Assembly (NCBI GenBank): GCA_017427945.1
Contig: JAFRRT010000016.1
Location: forward strand, 1-41,536
DNA length: 41,536 nt
Source: Muribaculaceae bacterium
Lineage (GTDB): Bacteria > Bacteroidota > Bacteroidia > Bacteroidales > Muribaculaceae
Direction of reading: 5' to 3'
Made by a program: the position numbers and the translations under genes. Under the pieces are notes generated by a model. That model saw only the letters and a list, made by a program, of their open reading frames with translations, made no database searches and was not told the origin of the DNA. This document shows, one piece after another, positions 22,251 through 30,440 of this stretch (positions within the stretch are counted from its first letter, which is position 1; every line of letters begins with the position of its first letter).

Positions 22251-23270
22251 ATGGACGAGGAATTTGACATCAGGAGGGAGTCGTTGAAGACCGATCAGGA
22301 TTTTGAAAGGGCATTGAGGCCCGTGCGTTTCGAGGATTTTGCCGGACAGGACAAGATCATCGAGAATCTGCGCGTATTTGTCGCTGCAGCCAAACTGCGT
22401 GGCGAGTCGCTTGACCATGTGCTTTTCCACGGCCCTCCAGGCTTGGGAAAGACTACGTTGAGCAACATCATTGCTAACGAGTTAGGCGTAGGTTTCAAGG
22501 TCACGTCGGGTCCCGTGCTTGACAAGCCTGGCGACTTGGCGGGCTTGCTCACGTCGCTTGATGAGAACGATGTGCTCTTTATCGACGAGATTCACCGCCT
22601 GAGTCCCATTGTCGAGGAATACCTTTACAGCGCGATGGAGGACTACCGCATCGACATCATGATCGACAAGGGACCCGGTGCCCGCTCGGTGCAGCTCACG
22701 CTCGCTCCGTTTACCCTCATTGGCGCCACTACCCGCAGCGGCCTGCTGACCTCGCCCTTGCGTGCCCGCTTCGGCATCAACTGCCACCTGGAATACTATG
22801 ACCATAAGGTGCTTGAGGGTATCATCCGTCGCTCGGCGCGTTTGTTGTCGGTGCCTATTGACGATAAGGCCGCCATAGAGATTGCCCTGCGCAGTCGCGG
22901 CACGCCCCGTATCGCCAACTCGCTGCTGCGTCGTGTGCGCGACTTCGCCCAGGTTAAGGGCAGCGGGCGCATCGACCTCGAGATTGCGCGTTATGCCCTC
23001 GAGGCATTGAACATCGACAAATATGGACTCGACGAGATCGACAACAAGATTTTGCTGACCATTATCGACAAGTTCAACGGTGGCCCCGTCGGCTTGAACA
23101 CCATTGCCACGGCGATGAACGAGGATGCTGGTACCATCGAAGAGGTCTATGAGCCTTATCTCATCAAGGAGGGCTTCATCAACCGCACCCCGCGCGGTCG
23201 TGAGGCAACCACTCTGGCCTACAACCACCTGAAACGTGAGCGCCCTGGCGAAGTGGGCAGCATCTTTTAG
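22251..23270 (+). CDS. ruvB: Holliday junction branch-migration helicase RuvB
   Basis: 339 aa from the ATG at 22251 ([13 protein letters not shown]), the usual RuvB length. An upstream in-frame ATG at 22065 would add 62 residues, but this stretch contains the terminator at 22098-22124 and does not look like RuvB. Walker A GPPGLGKT (61-68), Walker B DEIH (112-115), sensor region [10 protein letters not shown], and the C-terminal winged helix ([10 protein letters not shown]) are all present. It is the hexameric AAA+ motor that works with RuvA and RuvC on Holliday junctions. The next gene is 121 bp on. Confidence 0.96.
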   Translation: MDEEFDIRRESLKTDQDFERALRPVRFEDFAGQDKIIENLRVFVAAAKLRGESLDHVLFHGPPGLGKTTLSNIIANELGVGFKVTSGPVLDKPGDLAGLLTSLDENDVLFIDEIHRLSPIVEEYLYSAMEDYRIDIMIDKGPGARSVQLTLAPFTLIGATTRSGLLTSPLRARFGINCHLEYYDHKVLEGIIRRSARLLSVPIDDKAAIEIALRSRGTPRIANSLLRRVRDFAQVKGSGRIDLEIARYALEALNIDKYGLDEIDNKILLTIIDKFNGGPVGLNTIATAMNEDAGTIEEVYEPYLIKEGFINRTPRGREATTLAYNHLKRERPGEVGSIF

Positions 23271-23271
23271 T

Positions 23272-23391
23272 GAATAGTTAATAGAGAATAGTTAAAAGTT
23301 GGGCATCTGCTCTACTGCAAACAATTACAACAAATTATCTTTCTATTAACTGTAAACTATTAACTATCAACTGTTAACTATTAACTGAATA
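23272..23391. repeat. AT-rich inverted/direct repeat tract
   Basis: The gap between ruvB and the flippase gene holds GAATAGTTAATAG and GAATAGTTAAAAG at the left and ACTATTAACTATC, AACTGTTAACTATTAACTG at the right. The units are direct repeats within each side and inverted between sides, so a long imperfect stem can form. No promoter match is clear in it. Its role is unknown. Confidence 0.6.
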
Positions 23392-24879
23392 ATGGCTAAC
23401 CTGAAATCACTGGCAAAAGACACCGCCATCTACGGCTTGAGCAGTATTGTGGCACGTTTTGTCAATTATCTGCTCGTGCCGATACAGACTTCGAAGTTCG
23501 CTTCCACAGGCGGCGAATACGGCATCATAACGAACGTCTATGCCTACGTGGCAATCCTCATTATAGTGCTGACATTCGGCATGGAGACCACTTTCTTCAG
23601 ATTCATGAACAAGGAAGGCATGGATCGGAAAAAGGTATATTCTACTGTGCTCAGGATGGTAGGCTTGGTGGGCTTAGTCACCTTTGTCATCGTGACGCTC
23701 TTCTGCAAACAAATCGCGGAATTGTTGGGATACGGCAACCATCCCGAGTATGTGGTGGTGATGTATCTCACTGTTGCCCTTGATGCCTTCACTGCCATTG
23801 CGTTCGCTTACTTGAGATGTGAGCATCGTCCCATAAAATTCGCGTCCCTCAAGATAGCCAATATCGGCCTGAACATTGTGCTCAACCTGATTTATTTCTT
23901 CGGGTTGCCGATGTTGCACTTGAATCCTTTCGGCATCTATGGTGAGACCTTCCACTACGATGTGGTGTGGGTGTTCTACATCAATCTTTTCTGTTCGATG
24001 GTCAACATCCTTTTCCTGCACAAGGAACTCAGGGGCATCAATCATGGATTTGACACATCGATGTGTCGCCAGATGCTGGCATACGCTTGGCCTATCCTCG
24101 TCATGGGAATTGCCGGACAGCTCAACCAATGCCTCTCGCAGATCATGTTCCCCAAGGTTTATCCCGGTGCCAATGCCTTCAGCGAGTTGGCCATCTATGG
24201 TGCCTGCATCAAGATAGCGATGATCATGATGATGATAACTCAGGCTTTCCGTTTTGCCTACGAACCGTTCGTGTTCAGCAAGGTGAAGGACAAGGACAGC
24301 AAGGAAGTTTATGCTCAGACGATGAAATACTACATAATCTTCACCCTGCTGGCCTTCCTGGTGGTAATGGCCTATCTTGACCTGCTCAAGTACCTGATTG
24401 GCGAGAGCTACTGGAGCGGACTCCGCGTTGTGCCTATCGTGATGGCAGCCGAAATCATTTTCGGCGTGTTCTTCAACCTCTCATTCTGGTACAAGCTCAC
24501 CGACCGCACCATTTGGGGCGCTTATTTCTCGGGCATTGGTGCTGTGGTGCTTTTCATCATCAATCTGCTCCTGATTCCGCGTTTCAGTTACATGGCATGT
24601 GCATGGGCCGGACTGATTGCTTACACCATCTCGATGCTGTTGTCTTACTTCATCGGCCAAAAGTATTTCCCTGTGAATTACCCGCTGCGCGACATCGCCA
24701 TCTACACTGTAGTGGCAGCCGTCCTGTTTGCCGCCATGATGTTGCCGATTGAGAATACGTGGCTCTCCCTAGCCTACCGCACCTTCTTGCTCCTGCTCTT
24801 CATTGGCTTCGTCTTCCGCAAGGAGAACCTGGGTCCGATGCTCGCCAAACTGCCAGTCGTCGGCCGCTTTTTCAAGTAA
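23392..24879 (+). CDS. Polysaccharide flippase (MOP superfamily, Wzx-like)
   Basis: 495 aa, strongly hydrophobic with about 14 membrane segments spread over the whole length. The N-terminus (LAKDTAIYGLSSIVARFVNYLLVPI) and the GEYGIITNVYAYVAIL segment are typical of oligosaccharide flippases that move lipid-linked repeat units across the inner membrane for capsule, O-antigen or similar glycans. No glycosyltransferase genes are near, so its glycan is not known. It follows ruvB by 121 bp and ends before a hairpin at 24905-24940. Confidence 0.88.
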   Translation: MANLKSLAKDTAIYGLSSIVARFVNYLLVPIQTSKFASTGGEYGIITNVYAYVAILIIVLTFGMETTFFRFMNKEGMDRKKVYSTVLRMVGLVGLVTFVIVTLFCKQIAELLGYGNHPEYVVVMYLTVALDAFTAIAFAYLRCEHRPIKFASLKIANIGLNIVLNLIYFFGLPMLHLNPFGIYGETFHYDVVWVFYINLFCSMVNILFLHKELRGINHGFDTSMCRQMLAYAWPILVMGIAGQLNQCLSQIMFPKVYPGANAFSELAIYGACIKIAMIMMMITQAFRFAYEPFVFSKVKDKDSKEVYAQTMKYYIIFTLLAFLVVMAYLDLLKYLIGESYWSGLRVVPIVMAAEIIFGVFFNLSFWYKLTDRTIWGAYFSGIGAVVLFIINLLLIPRFSYMACAWAGLIAYTISMLLSYFIGQKYFPVNYPLRDIAIYTVVAAVLFAAMMLPIENTWLSLAYRTFLLLLFIGFVFRKENLGPMLAKLPVVGRFFK

Positions 24880-24904
24880 ACAGGGAGAATATCAACAACA
24901 TAAA

Positions 24905-24940
24905 GAATCGGGAATTCGCTGGCGAGCGGGTTCCCGATTC
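24905..24940. terminator. Convergent-gene hairpin terminator
   Basis: GAATCGGGAA (24905-24914) pairs with TTCCCGATTC (24931-24940), a 10-bp stem with a 16-nt loop, between the convergent flippase and secreted-protein genes. On the minus strand it is followed by TTTATG. Its arms resemble those of 27508-27538. Confidence 0.65.
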
Positions 24941-24968
24941 CGTTAATGGATATGGTAACCTTGCGGTA

Positions 24969-27455
24969 TTATAGTCCCATGATAACGTCGACCATGATGT
25001 TGACATCGGCAATATTGACTTCACCATCGAGGTTGAAGTCACCCAGCAGTCTTTGGTGGTAGCTTACACCGCTTTCAATCTGAGTGGGGTATATCCACAA
25101 TTCTCCTCGGTTGAACGATAAGAATCCCTCGACATCATATCGCCCATTGTCATAGGCTCCTTCGTCGATATAAAAGGTTTTGCCTGAGATGATGATCTCG
25201 ATGAGACAGTTGAGGTCGTCGATGTTCACCTCATAGTCGCAGTTCAGGTCTAGGATTAGATAACCCCAGTGATGGATTGTATCGATAGGAAACGGATAGT
25301 GAATGAGCAACTGCCCGGTTCCGTCATCGATAACATTGCGGCCATATTCATCGGTAGTGAAGATGACATCCTTGACACCGATATAATCGTGACTCATATC
25401 CGGTGATGCTTCATCAATAGTGATGTAGTGAGCCTTCTCTTCAGGTCCATGTCCTACTTTTTGCCATGTATCTTCAGGGCTGAGCTGCTTGATACTTTGG
25501 TATTGAGTCCACTTGGCGCAACCTACGATGGAGTCGCCGTTCACGCAGTCGACATTCGGCATGCCGTACATTAATGAAGAACAGCCATAGATATCCCTCA
25601 CATAGGTGAACGCCCCGTTTTGATAAACCACCACAAGGGGCTTGACAAAGCGAGCGACATCACTCTGTTCCAGGGCAAAGAGTTCTTCAAGACAAGTCAC
25701 AGGCACAGGTTCGGCCTTGGGGGAATAATCGATTACCAATAACTCACATTCGTCGCGATAAACGCCTACGATGCCCCTGATAGTGTTATAGTGGCCTTCC
25801 TTGATATCGTCAATGAAACGCAGGTATCCCTTGCAGGAGTGACCTTGACTGTCGGTAATCGAGATATAATAACCGCTAATGAAGGTGACGGTAACGTCAT
25901 GCAATTCAAGATAGTGGTCCCAATGCTCGAGATTGACATCTTCAGGTGTGGCCTGTTCAGGTTCAAGCGGCTCGTTTCGTGATGCCGGCATGAAATTTGA
26001 CAAGGGTGTTGTGAATTCGGGCAAGCCTTGGTAGGTGGTCTTTCTGGCACTCCATCCTGGCGGAATGATATCACCAGGATGATAGGTCTGCCCAGTGTTG
26101 CCGTAAATTTGGCCATAGCAGGTCTCTCCCTGCTTGAAATATAGATAATTCCCCGACTGATAGACCACTTGACATTCAGAGTATGCTGTGACCATCGTGC
26201 CATCGTCTAACAGATACAGGTCGCACAAGTCGGTTGGCGGACAGTGTCTCTCGACCTTGATGGGCAGCAGTTGATAGATACAATCCCCGCCTGAGCGTCC
26301 GTAAGAGCCGACAATGGCCCAAACGTCGTATGAATCGCCAGGCACAATCTGGCTGCTTGGAACACCCATGTTGAAGTAAATGGCTGCCACATTGCCGTTG
26401 TCGTCGGTGACGATTCTGTTTTCAGGGTCGATGGTGACATTCTCCAGGAATACATAATGACCGAAGTACTCGGGTTCCACTTGGCTGAGAATAATGTGCT
26501 CAGGTTCGATGGGGACGTTATTGACGGCGGGTTTGAACCCGCTGAGATTTGTCATCTCGCGTTCACAACTGTAGGTGTTCATATGTCCCACAAATCCGGC
26601 AGGAATCTCATCACCCATTCTGTAGGTCTGTCCGCAGTTGCCATAAAACAACGCATAACCTGAATCGTCCTTGACCCACAGATAATTATTGTATTGAAAA
26701 ATCGTATAAACGGGATTGGCAAAGCGCACCATCGTCCCGTCCTCCATCAAGAAGCTTTCCCAAATGCTCTGAACCACAGACGGGAATTCAAAGCGATATT
26801 CGGCGCTGACCACGTCGCTCACCTCGTCATCTAGCACCACAATGGCTTTTACCGTGGTGTTCTCGTTCAGCAAGAAAGGTCCGGTGTACACCATGCTTTC
26901 TGCGGTGGGGTTGCTGCCATTGGTAGTGTAGTGAATGACGCTGCTGGCATCGGTGCATGTAATGGTCACTTCAATAGGGTCATAGTAGGTGCCGCTTGCC
27001 GGTGTGATTTTTGGGGGTATCAAACCGTCGTCAATGACCGTCACGATAATCTTTGTGAAGCGCACCTGGCTTTTCGCCGCTGTGAATTTGATATTCTTGC
27101 TGCATTCGCCTGTCCAGATGCCAGTTTTTCCTATATAGGTATAATCACCTGCATCAGCAACCAAGCATCCTGGGCCATACTGAGCCTCTCCCTCGGCGGC
27201 ACACTCAAATACGATGCGTGGGATGCAGCCCATGTCGGTGTGAACGGTCAATGTCTGATTCTTATACAGGCGGTACTGGGTTCCACTGGCGGCACCGTAG
27301 CTGAATTCCAGTGTCACACCTTCTTTGGTGATAGAGAAGTAGCCTGGTATTCCGGTATAATTGCCGGTATCCAGAGTAGGATCAAATACGACATCCCGTC
27401 CTGATGCTGCAAGTGTCAACAGGCACAGGGTAATAAAAGTGAAGATTTTCTTCAT
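24969..27455 (-). CDS. Secreted multi-domain protein, dockerin-like tail (paralogue A)
   Basis: 828 aa with a signal peptide (1-18). In order: an N-terminal domain (about 20-145, DVVFDPTLDTGNYTG onwards), a chitobiase/beta-hexosaminidase C-terminal-type domain (about 150-225, PPKITPASGTYYDPIEV and HYTTNGSNPTAES), then three tandem beta-rich, OB-like units each opening with DGTMV-like text and containing YGNxGQTYxxGDxIP. A dockerin-like half repeat (735-758, DLNCDYEVNIDDLNCLIEI) sits inside the last unit, and a second half repeat ends the protein (803-828). No catalytic domain is recognised. It is a paralogue of the next gene (27674-30196). Probably exported and glycan- or protein-binding; function unknown. 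Confidence 0.8.
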   Translation of the reverse strand: MKKIFTFITLCLLTLAASGRDVVFDPTLDTGNYTGIPGYFSITKEGVTLEFSYGAASGTQYRLYKNQTLTVHTDMGCIPRIVFECAAEGEAQYGPGCLVADAGDYTYIGKTGIWTGECSKNIKFTAAKSQVRFTKIIVTVIDDGLIPPKITPASGTYYDPIEVTITCTDASSVIHYTTNGSNPTAESMVYTGPFLLNENTTVKAIVVLDDEVSDVVSAEYRFEFPSVVQSIWESFLMEDGTMVRFANPVYTIFQYNNYLWVKDDSGYALFYGNCGQTYRMGDEIPAGFVGHMNTYSCEREMTNLSGFKPAVNNVPIEPEHIILSQVEPEYFGHYVFLENVTIDPENRIVTDDNGNVAAIYFNMGVPSSQIVPGDSYDVWAIVGSYGRSGGDCIYQLLPIKVERHCPPTDLCDLYLLDDGTMVTAYSECQVVYQSGNYLYFKQGETCYGQIYGNTGQTYHPGDIIPPGWSARKTTYQGLPEFTTPLSNFMPASRNEPLEPEQATPEDVNLEHWDHYLELHDVTVTFISGYYISITDSQGHSCKGYLRFIDDIKEGHYNTIRGIVGVYRDECELLVIDYSPKAEPVPVTCLEELFALEQSDVARFVKPLVVVYQNGAFTYVRDIYGCSSLMYGMPNVDCVNGDSIVGCAKWTQYQSIKQLSPEDTWQKVGHGPEEKAHYITIDEASPDMSHDYIGVKDVIFTTDEYGRNVIDDGTGQLLIHYPFPIDTIHHWGYLILDLNCDYEVNIDDLNCLIEIIISGKTFYIDEGAYDNGRYDVEGFLSFNRGELWIYPTQIESGVSYHQRLLGDFNLDGEVNIADVNIMVDVIMGL

Positions 27456-27507
27456 TGTGTTGAAAGTAAGAAATAATGATTAAAGGTCAGTTAATGATTA
27501 AAAACAA

Positions 27508-27538
27508 AATCGGGACCCACATGGCGTGAGTCCCGATT
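27508..27538 (-). terminator. Terminator after paralogue B
   Basis: AATCGGGAC (27508-27516) and GTCCCGATT (27530-27538) form a perfect 9-bp stem with a 13-nt loop. On the minus strand it is followed by TTGTTTTTAATC. It lies 136 nt after the stop at 27674. A second hairpin in the same 3' region (27584-27612: GTGGC/GCCAC enclosing TTCCG/CGGAA) precedes it. Confidence 0.75.
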
Positions 27539-27673
27539 GATTCATGATTGCATGGCGGCGAGATGCATCAGCGACCGCAGGCAGTGGCACATTCCGTTGA
27601 CCGGAAAGCCACAGGCATTGTGCTTTTCGTGTCGCTTGACGTTCATCGCTGGCATGCTAATAGGTGTCAATGA

Positions 27674-30196
27674 TCAACCTCTCAGGATGATGTCGATAAC
27701 AGCGTTGATGTCGCCAATGTTGACCTCGCCGTCCTTGTTTACGTCGGAACGACCCTCGGTCTTGTCGTTGCCACCCAGGATGATGTCGATGAGTGTATTG
27801 ATATCGCCAATGTTGACCTCGCCGTCGCCATTCACGTCACCGGGGATATCATCCTCTCTGGGATAGTCAGGAGTGGGATCATTGTCGATGGCGATGGGAT
27901 AAATCTCGATCTCATTCCTATAAATGGTCAAGAAGCCCCAAACGGTGTGGTCGGCATCATCTTCGGGAATATCAATGCCAAACTTGTTGTACAGGATAAC
28001 GGGCAGGGTGCCATCGTCAACCATGGTATTGTTGCCATCCTTAAAGATCTTAGCGTCATCAATGCGGATGTACCTGTGTATCATATCGGTCGAGAGCTCC
28101 TCGCAAGGCATTGCTTCGGGCTGAACAGGCTCAACATAGTGGGTGGTGACAAACGTTGAGTCAACGGGAACCATCTGTTTTGCACTGTTATAGGTGGTCC
28201 ATGATGCAATAGCATCGTCGATGATATCACCATTGATGAAGTCCTTGTAGGTCAGCGTGCCGTAAACCAGGCTGTAAGTGCCGCAATCGTCCTTCACGTA
28301 CAAGTTGGGACCATACTGATAAATCGCGGTCAGCGGCCTGGTGAGTTTGCCCATCTGGCCTTGTGACAGACCATACAGGTCCTCAATGCAAGGAACATCA
28401 ATGGGAGGTTGCGGACCTCCGCCATCACCAACGAACTCGAGAGGCAACACCTGGTAGATGGTGTTGTTCTTGCCGTAGGAAGCGATAACGCAATAAACAT
28501 CATATTTCTTGGTTACGTCGCTGGGGATAGGAGTATTGAATGTGCCGTTGTAGTAGGGGCAGCTGCCGGTTGCATCGGTGAAGTTCTGGTCAGCAGTGTT
28601 GATGGTGACTTGCTTGAGCAGTACATACTGTGCCCATGTGTCATGACTTACCTGGCTGCAGGTGATGGTCTTCACATAGTCCTTGATGTTCACGGTGCGG
28701 ATTGCAGGACCGAATCCCTCAAAGGGAGTAGCCAGCTCGGGCTCGGCGTTGTAGGTGGTCTTCTTGCCGCTAAAGCCGCCGGCAATCACATCACCGGGGT
28801 TGTAGGTCTGGCCTACGTTACCGTAGATGAGGCCATAGCCGCGAGGCTCATTGGCATCCATTGCATACAGGTAGTTATTGCCGTTACCGCCCTGCTTTAC
28901 AACGATGATTTCATCGGTGAACTCAACCATTGTGTTGTCTTCGGTGCTTGCCATGTCACGGAAACCGTAGCTGTCGCCGGGCTTCTTAACACTGGTGGGC
29001 AACAATTGATAAATGGTATTGTCGTTGCCATAGGAACCAACCACGCCAATCACGTTATAGGCGACGCTCAAGTCGGCGGGAGCCGAAACGCCCATGCTAC
29101 CGAAGTAAACGGCGCAAGTCTTGCCATTGGCATCGGTGAGGGTGTAGTTCCTGTTGTCCTCGGTGCTGAAGATGACATTCTCCATGGTCACATAGTGAGC
29201 AAACTTGTTGTGACCAACTTGGTCGGCGCTGATAGGCTCGGGATCGATAGGACTGTTGGAGCTTGCGGGTGCAAAACCACTCTCGGCCTGCAATTCGGGC
29301 TCACCGGCATAGGTGGTCTTGGTGCCTACGAAGCCAGCGGGGATAACATCACCGTTCCTGTAGGTTTGGCCCACGTTGTTGCCGTAAATCAAAGCATAGC
29401 CGCTGTTGTCCTTAACATACAGGTACTTGCCGTTCTGTGCCAACGCGTTCACGGGGTTGGAGAAGACAACTACAGTGCCGTCAGCCATGCCCTGGTAAGC
29501 AGCGATGTTGGCAACATTCGTTGCGGTGGCAAACTCATAGGTAGCGCTAACCACGCCGCTCACCTCGCCATCGAGGGCCGAGATGGCCTTCACGGTGGTG
29601 TTGCTGCTCACGGTAAACGGAGCAGTGTACTGGGTGGAGCTGGTAGTGGGATCATTGCCGTTGGTGGTGTAGTAAATCTTGGCACCACTGCTCGGGCAAG
29701 TGATGGTAACCGAAATCGGCTGATAGAAGGTGCCACCGGCGGGCGAAATGCTCGGAGCGGCAAGACCAGCATTTTCAACAGTCACGATAAACTTGGTGGC
29801 GCGAACCTGGCCAACTGTGGGGTTGAGAACAACGTTATCGCTTGCTCCGGTCCATGTGCCTTCGGTACCGCTGTAGCTGTAAGTGCCAGGGGTCACTGTT
29901 CCAAAACCAGCAGGACCATACTGAGATTCATTAGCAGCAACGCAGGTGAATACGATCTTGCTGATAGAGCCCACACTTGATGTGATAGTAACAGGCTGGT
30001 TCTTGTAGAAGCGGTAATGTGTGCCGTTAGCCACACCTTGAGCTACTTCAACCTTGATGCCCTCCTTTTCAATGACGAAAGCACTGGCTGTACTGCTGCC
30101 AGTACCGATATCGACAGTGGCATCAAATGTGATGTCAACTGCCCATGCGGCACTTGCCAACAAACAAAGGGTTAATAATGTAAAAATTTTCTTCAT
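27674..30196 (-). CDS. Secreted multi-domain protein, dockerin-like tail (paralogue B)
   Basis: 840 aa with a signal peptide (1-19, ending AWA). The layout matches paralogue A: N-terminal domain (about 20-150), chitobiase/hexosaminidase C-terminal-type domain (about 152-226, PAGGTFYQPISVTI and YYTTNGNDPTTSS), and three OB-like beta-rich units (about 228-770, each with YGNxGQTYxxGDVI or a variant). Here the paired dockerin-like repeats are contiguous and terminal (785-840: GDVNGDGEVNIGDINTLID and SDVNKDGEVNIGDINAVID). No enzyme domain is seen. A -7 element TATCTTTG lies at 30253-30260. Function unknown; a surface-exposed or secreted binding role is inferred. Confidence 0.82.
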   Translation of the reverse strand: MKKIFTLLTLCLLASAAWAVDITFDATVDIGTGSSTASAFVIEKEGIKVEVAQGVANGTHYRFYKNQPVTITSSVGSISKIVFTCVAANESQYGPAGFGTVTPGTYSYSGTEGTWTGASDNVVLNPTVGQVRATKFIVTVENAGLAAPSISPAGGTFYQPISVTITCPSSGAKIYYTTNGNDPTTSSTQYTAPFTVSSNTTVKAISALDGEVSGVVSATYEFATATNVANIAAYQGMADGTVVVFSNPVNALAQNGKYLYVKDNSGYALIYGNNVGQTYRNGDVIPAGFVGTKTTYAGEPELQAESGFAPASSNSPIDPEPISADQVGHNKFAHYVTMENVIFSTEDNRNYTLTDANGKTCAVYFGSMGVSAPADLSVAYNVIGVVGSYGNDNTIYQLLPTSVKKPGDSYGFRDMASTEDNTMVEFTDEIIVVKQGGNGNNYLYAMDANEPRGYGLIYGNVGQTYNPGDVIAGGFSGKKTTYNAEPELATPFEGFGPAIRTVNIKDYVKTITCSQVSHDTWAQYVLLKQVTINTADQNFTDATGSCPYYNGTFNTPIPSDVTKKYDVYCVIASYGKNNTIYQVLPLEFVGDGGGPQPPIDVPCIEDLYGLSQGQMGKLTRPLTAIYQYGPNLYVKDDCGTYSLVYGTLTYKDFINGDIIDDAIASWTTYNSAKQMVPVDSTFVTTHYVEPVQPEAMPCEELSTDMIHRYIRIDDAKIFKDGNNTMVDDGTLPVILYNKFGIDIPEDDADHTVWGFLTIYRNEIEIYPIAIDNDPTPDYPREDDIPGDVNGDGEVNIGDINTLIDIILGGNDKTEGRSDVNKDGEVNIGDINAVIDIILRG

Positions 30197-30252
30197 TGCA
30201 ATGATATGTTAAATGGTTAATAATGATAAGTCTTATAATGTCTATAATCGGA

Positions 30253-30260
30253 CAAAGATA
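30253..30260 (-). promoter_or_regulatory. -7 promoter element of paralogue B
   Basis: The minus strand reads TATCTTTG, a TAnnTTTG match, about 57 bp before the start codon at 30196. No clear -33 element was found. Confidence 0.5.
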
Positions 30261-30372
30261 GGCATTTTTTTTGTTTCCCCAACGCTTTGGGGTGTTAATT
30301 TTTCTATTCTTTTTTCAAACGCCTATTCTTGGTGTGAAATGCTGTTCAACACTCGCGACTATTTATGGAAAG

Positions 30373-30429
30373 AGTGCCCGTCACGATGAGAAATTGGTTA
30401 GAACCGTTATCCTGGTTGCGACGGGCACT
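30373..30429 (-). terminator. Long hairpin after the 472-aa secreted protein gene
   Basis: AGTGCCCGTC (30373-30382) pairs with GACGGGCACT (30420-30429), a perfect 10-bp stem enclosing a 37-nt loop, beginning 12 nt after the stop at 30441. On the minus strand CTTTCC follows, so the T-run is weak. Confidence 0.6.
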
Positions 30430-30440
30430 TGTTCAATGAA

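Noticed and set aside
28409-29980. 523-aa plus-strand ORF
   Set aside because: It is antisense to paralogue B, which has a signal peptide and recognisable domains. The composition (rich in Val, Gly, Ala, His) is typical of a shadow ORF.
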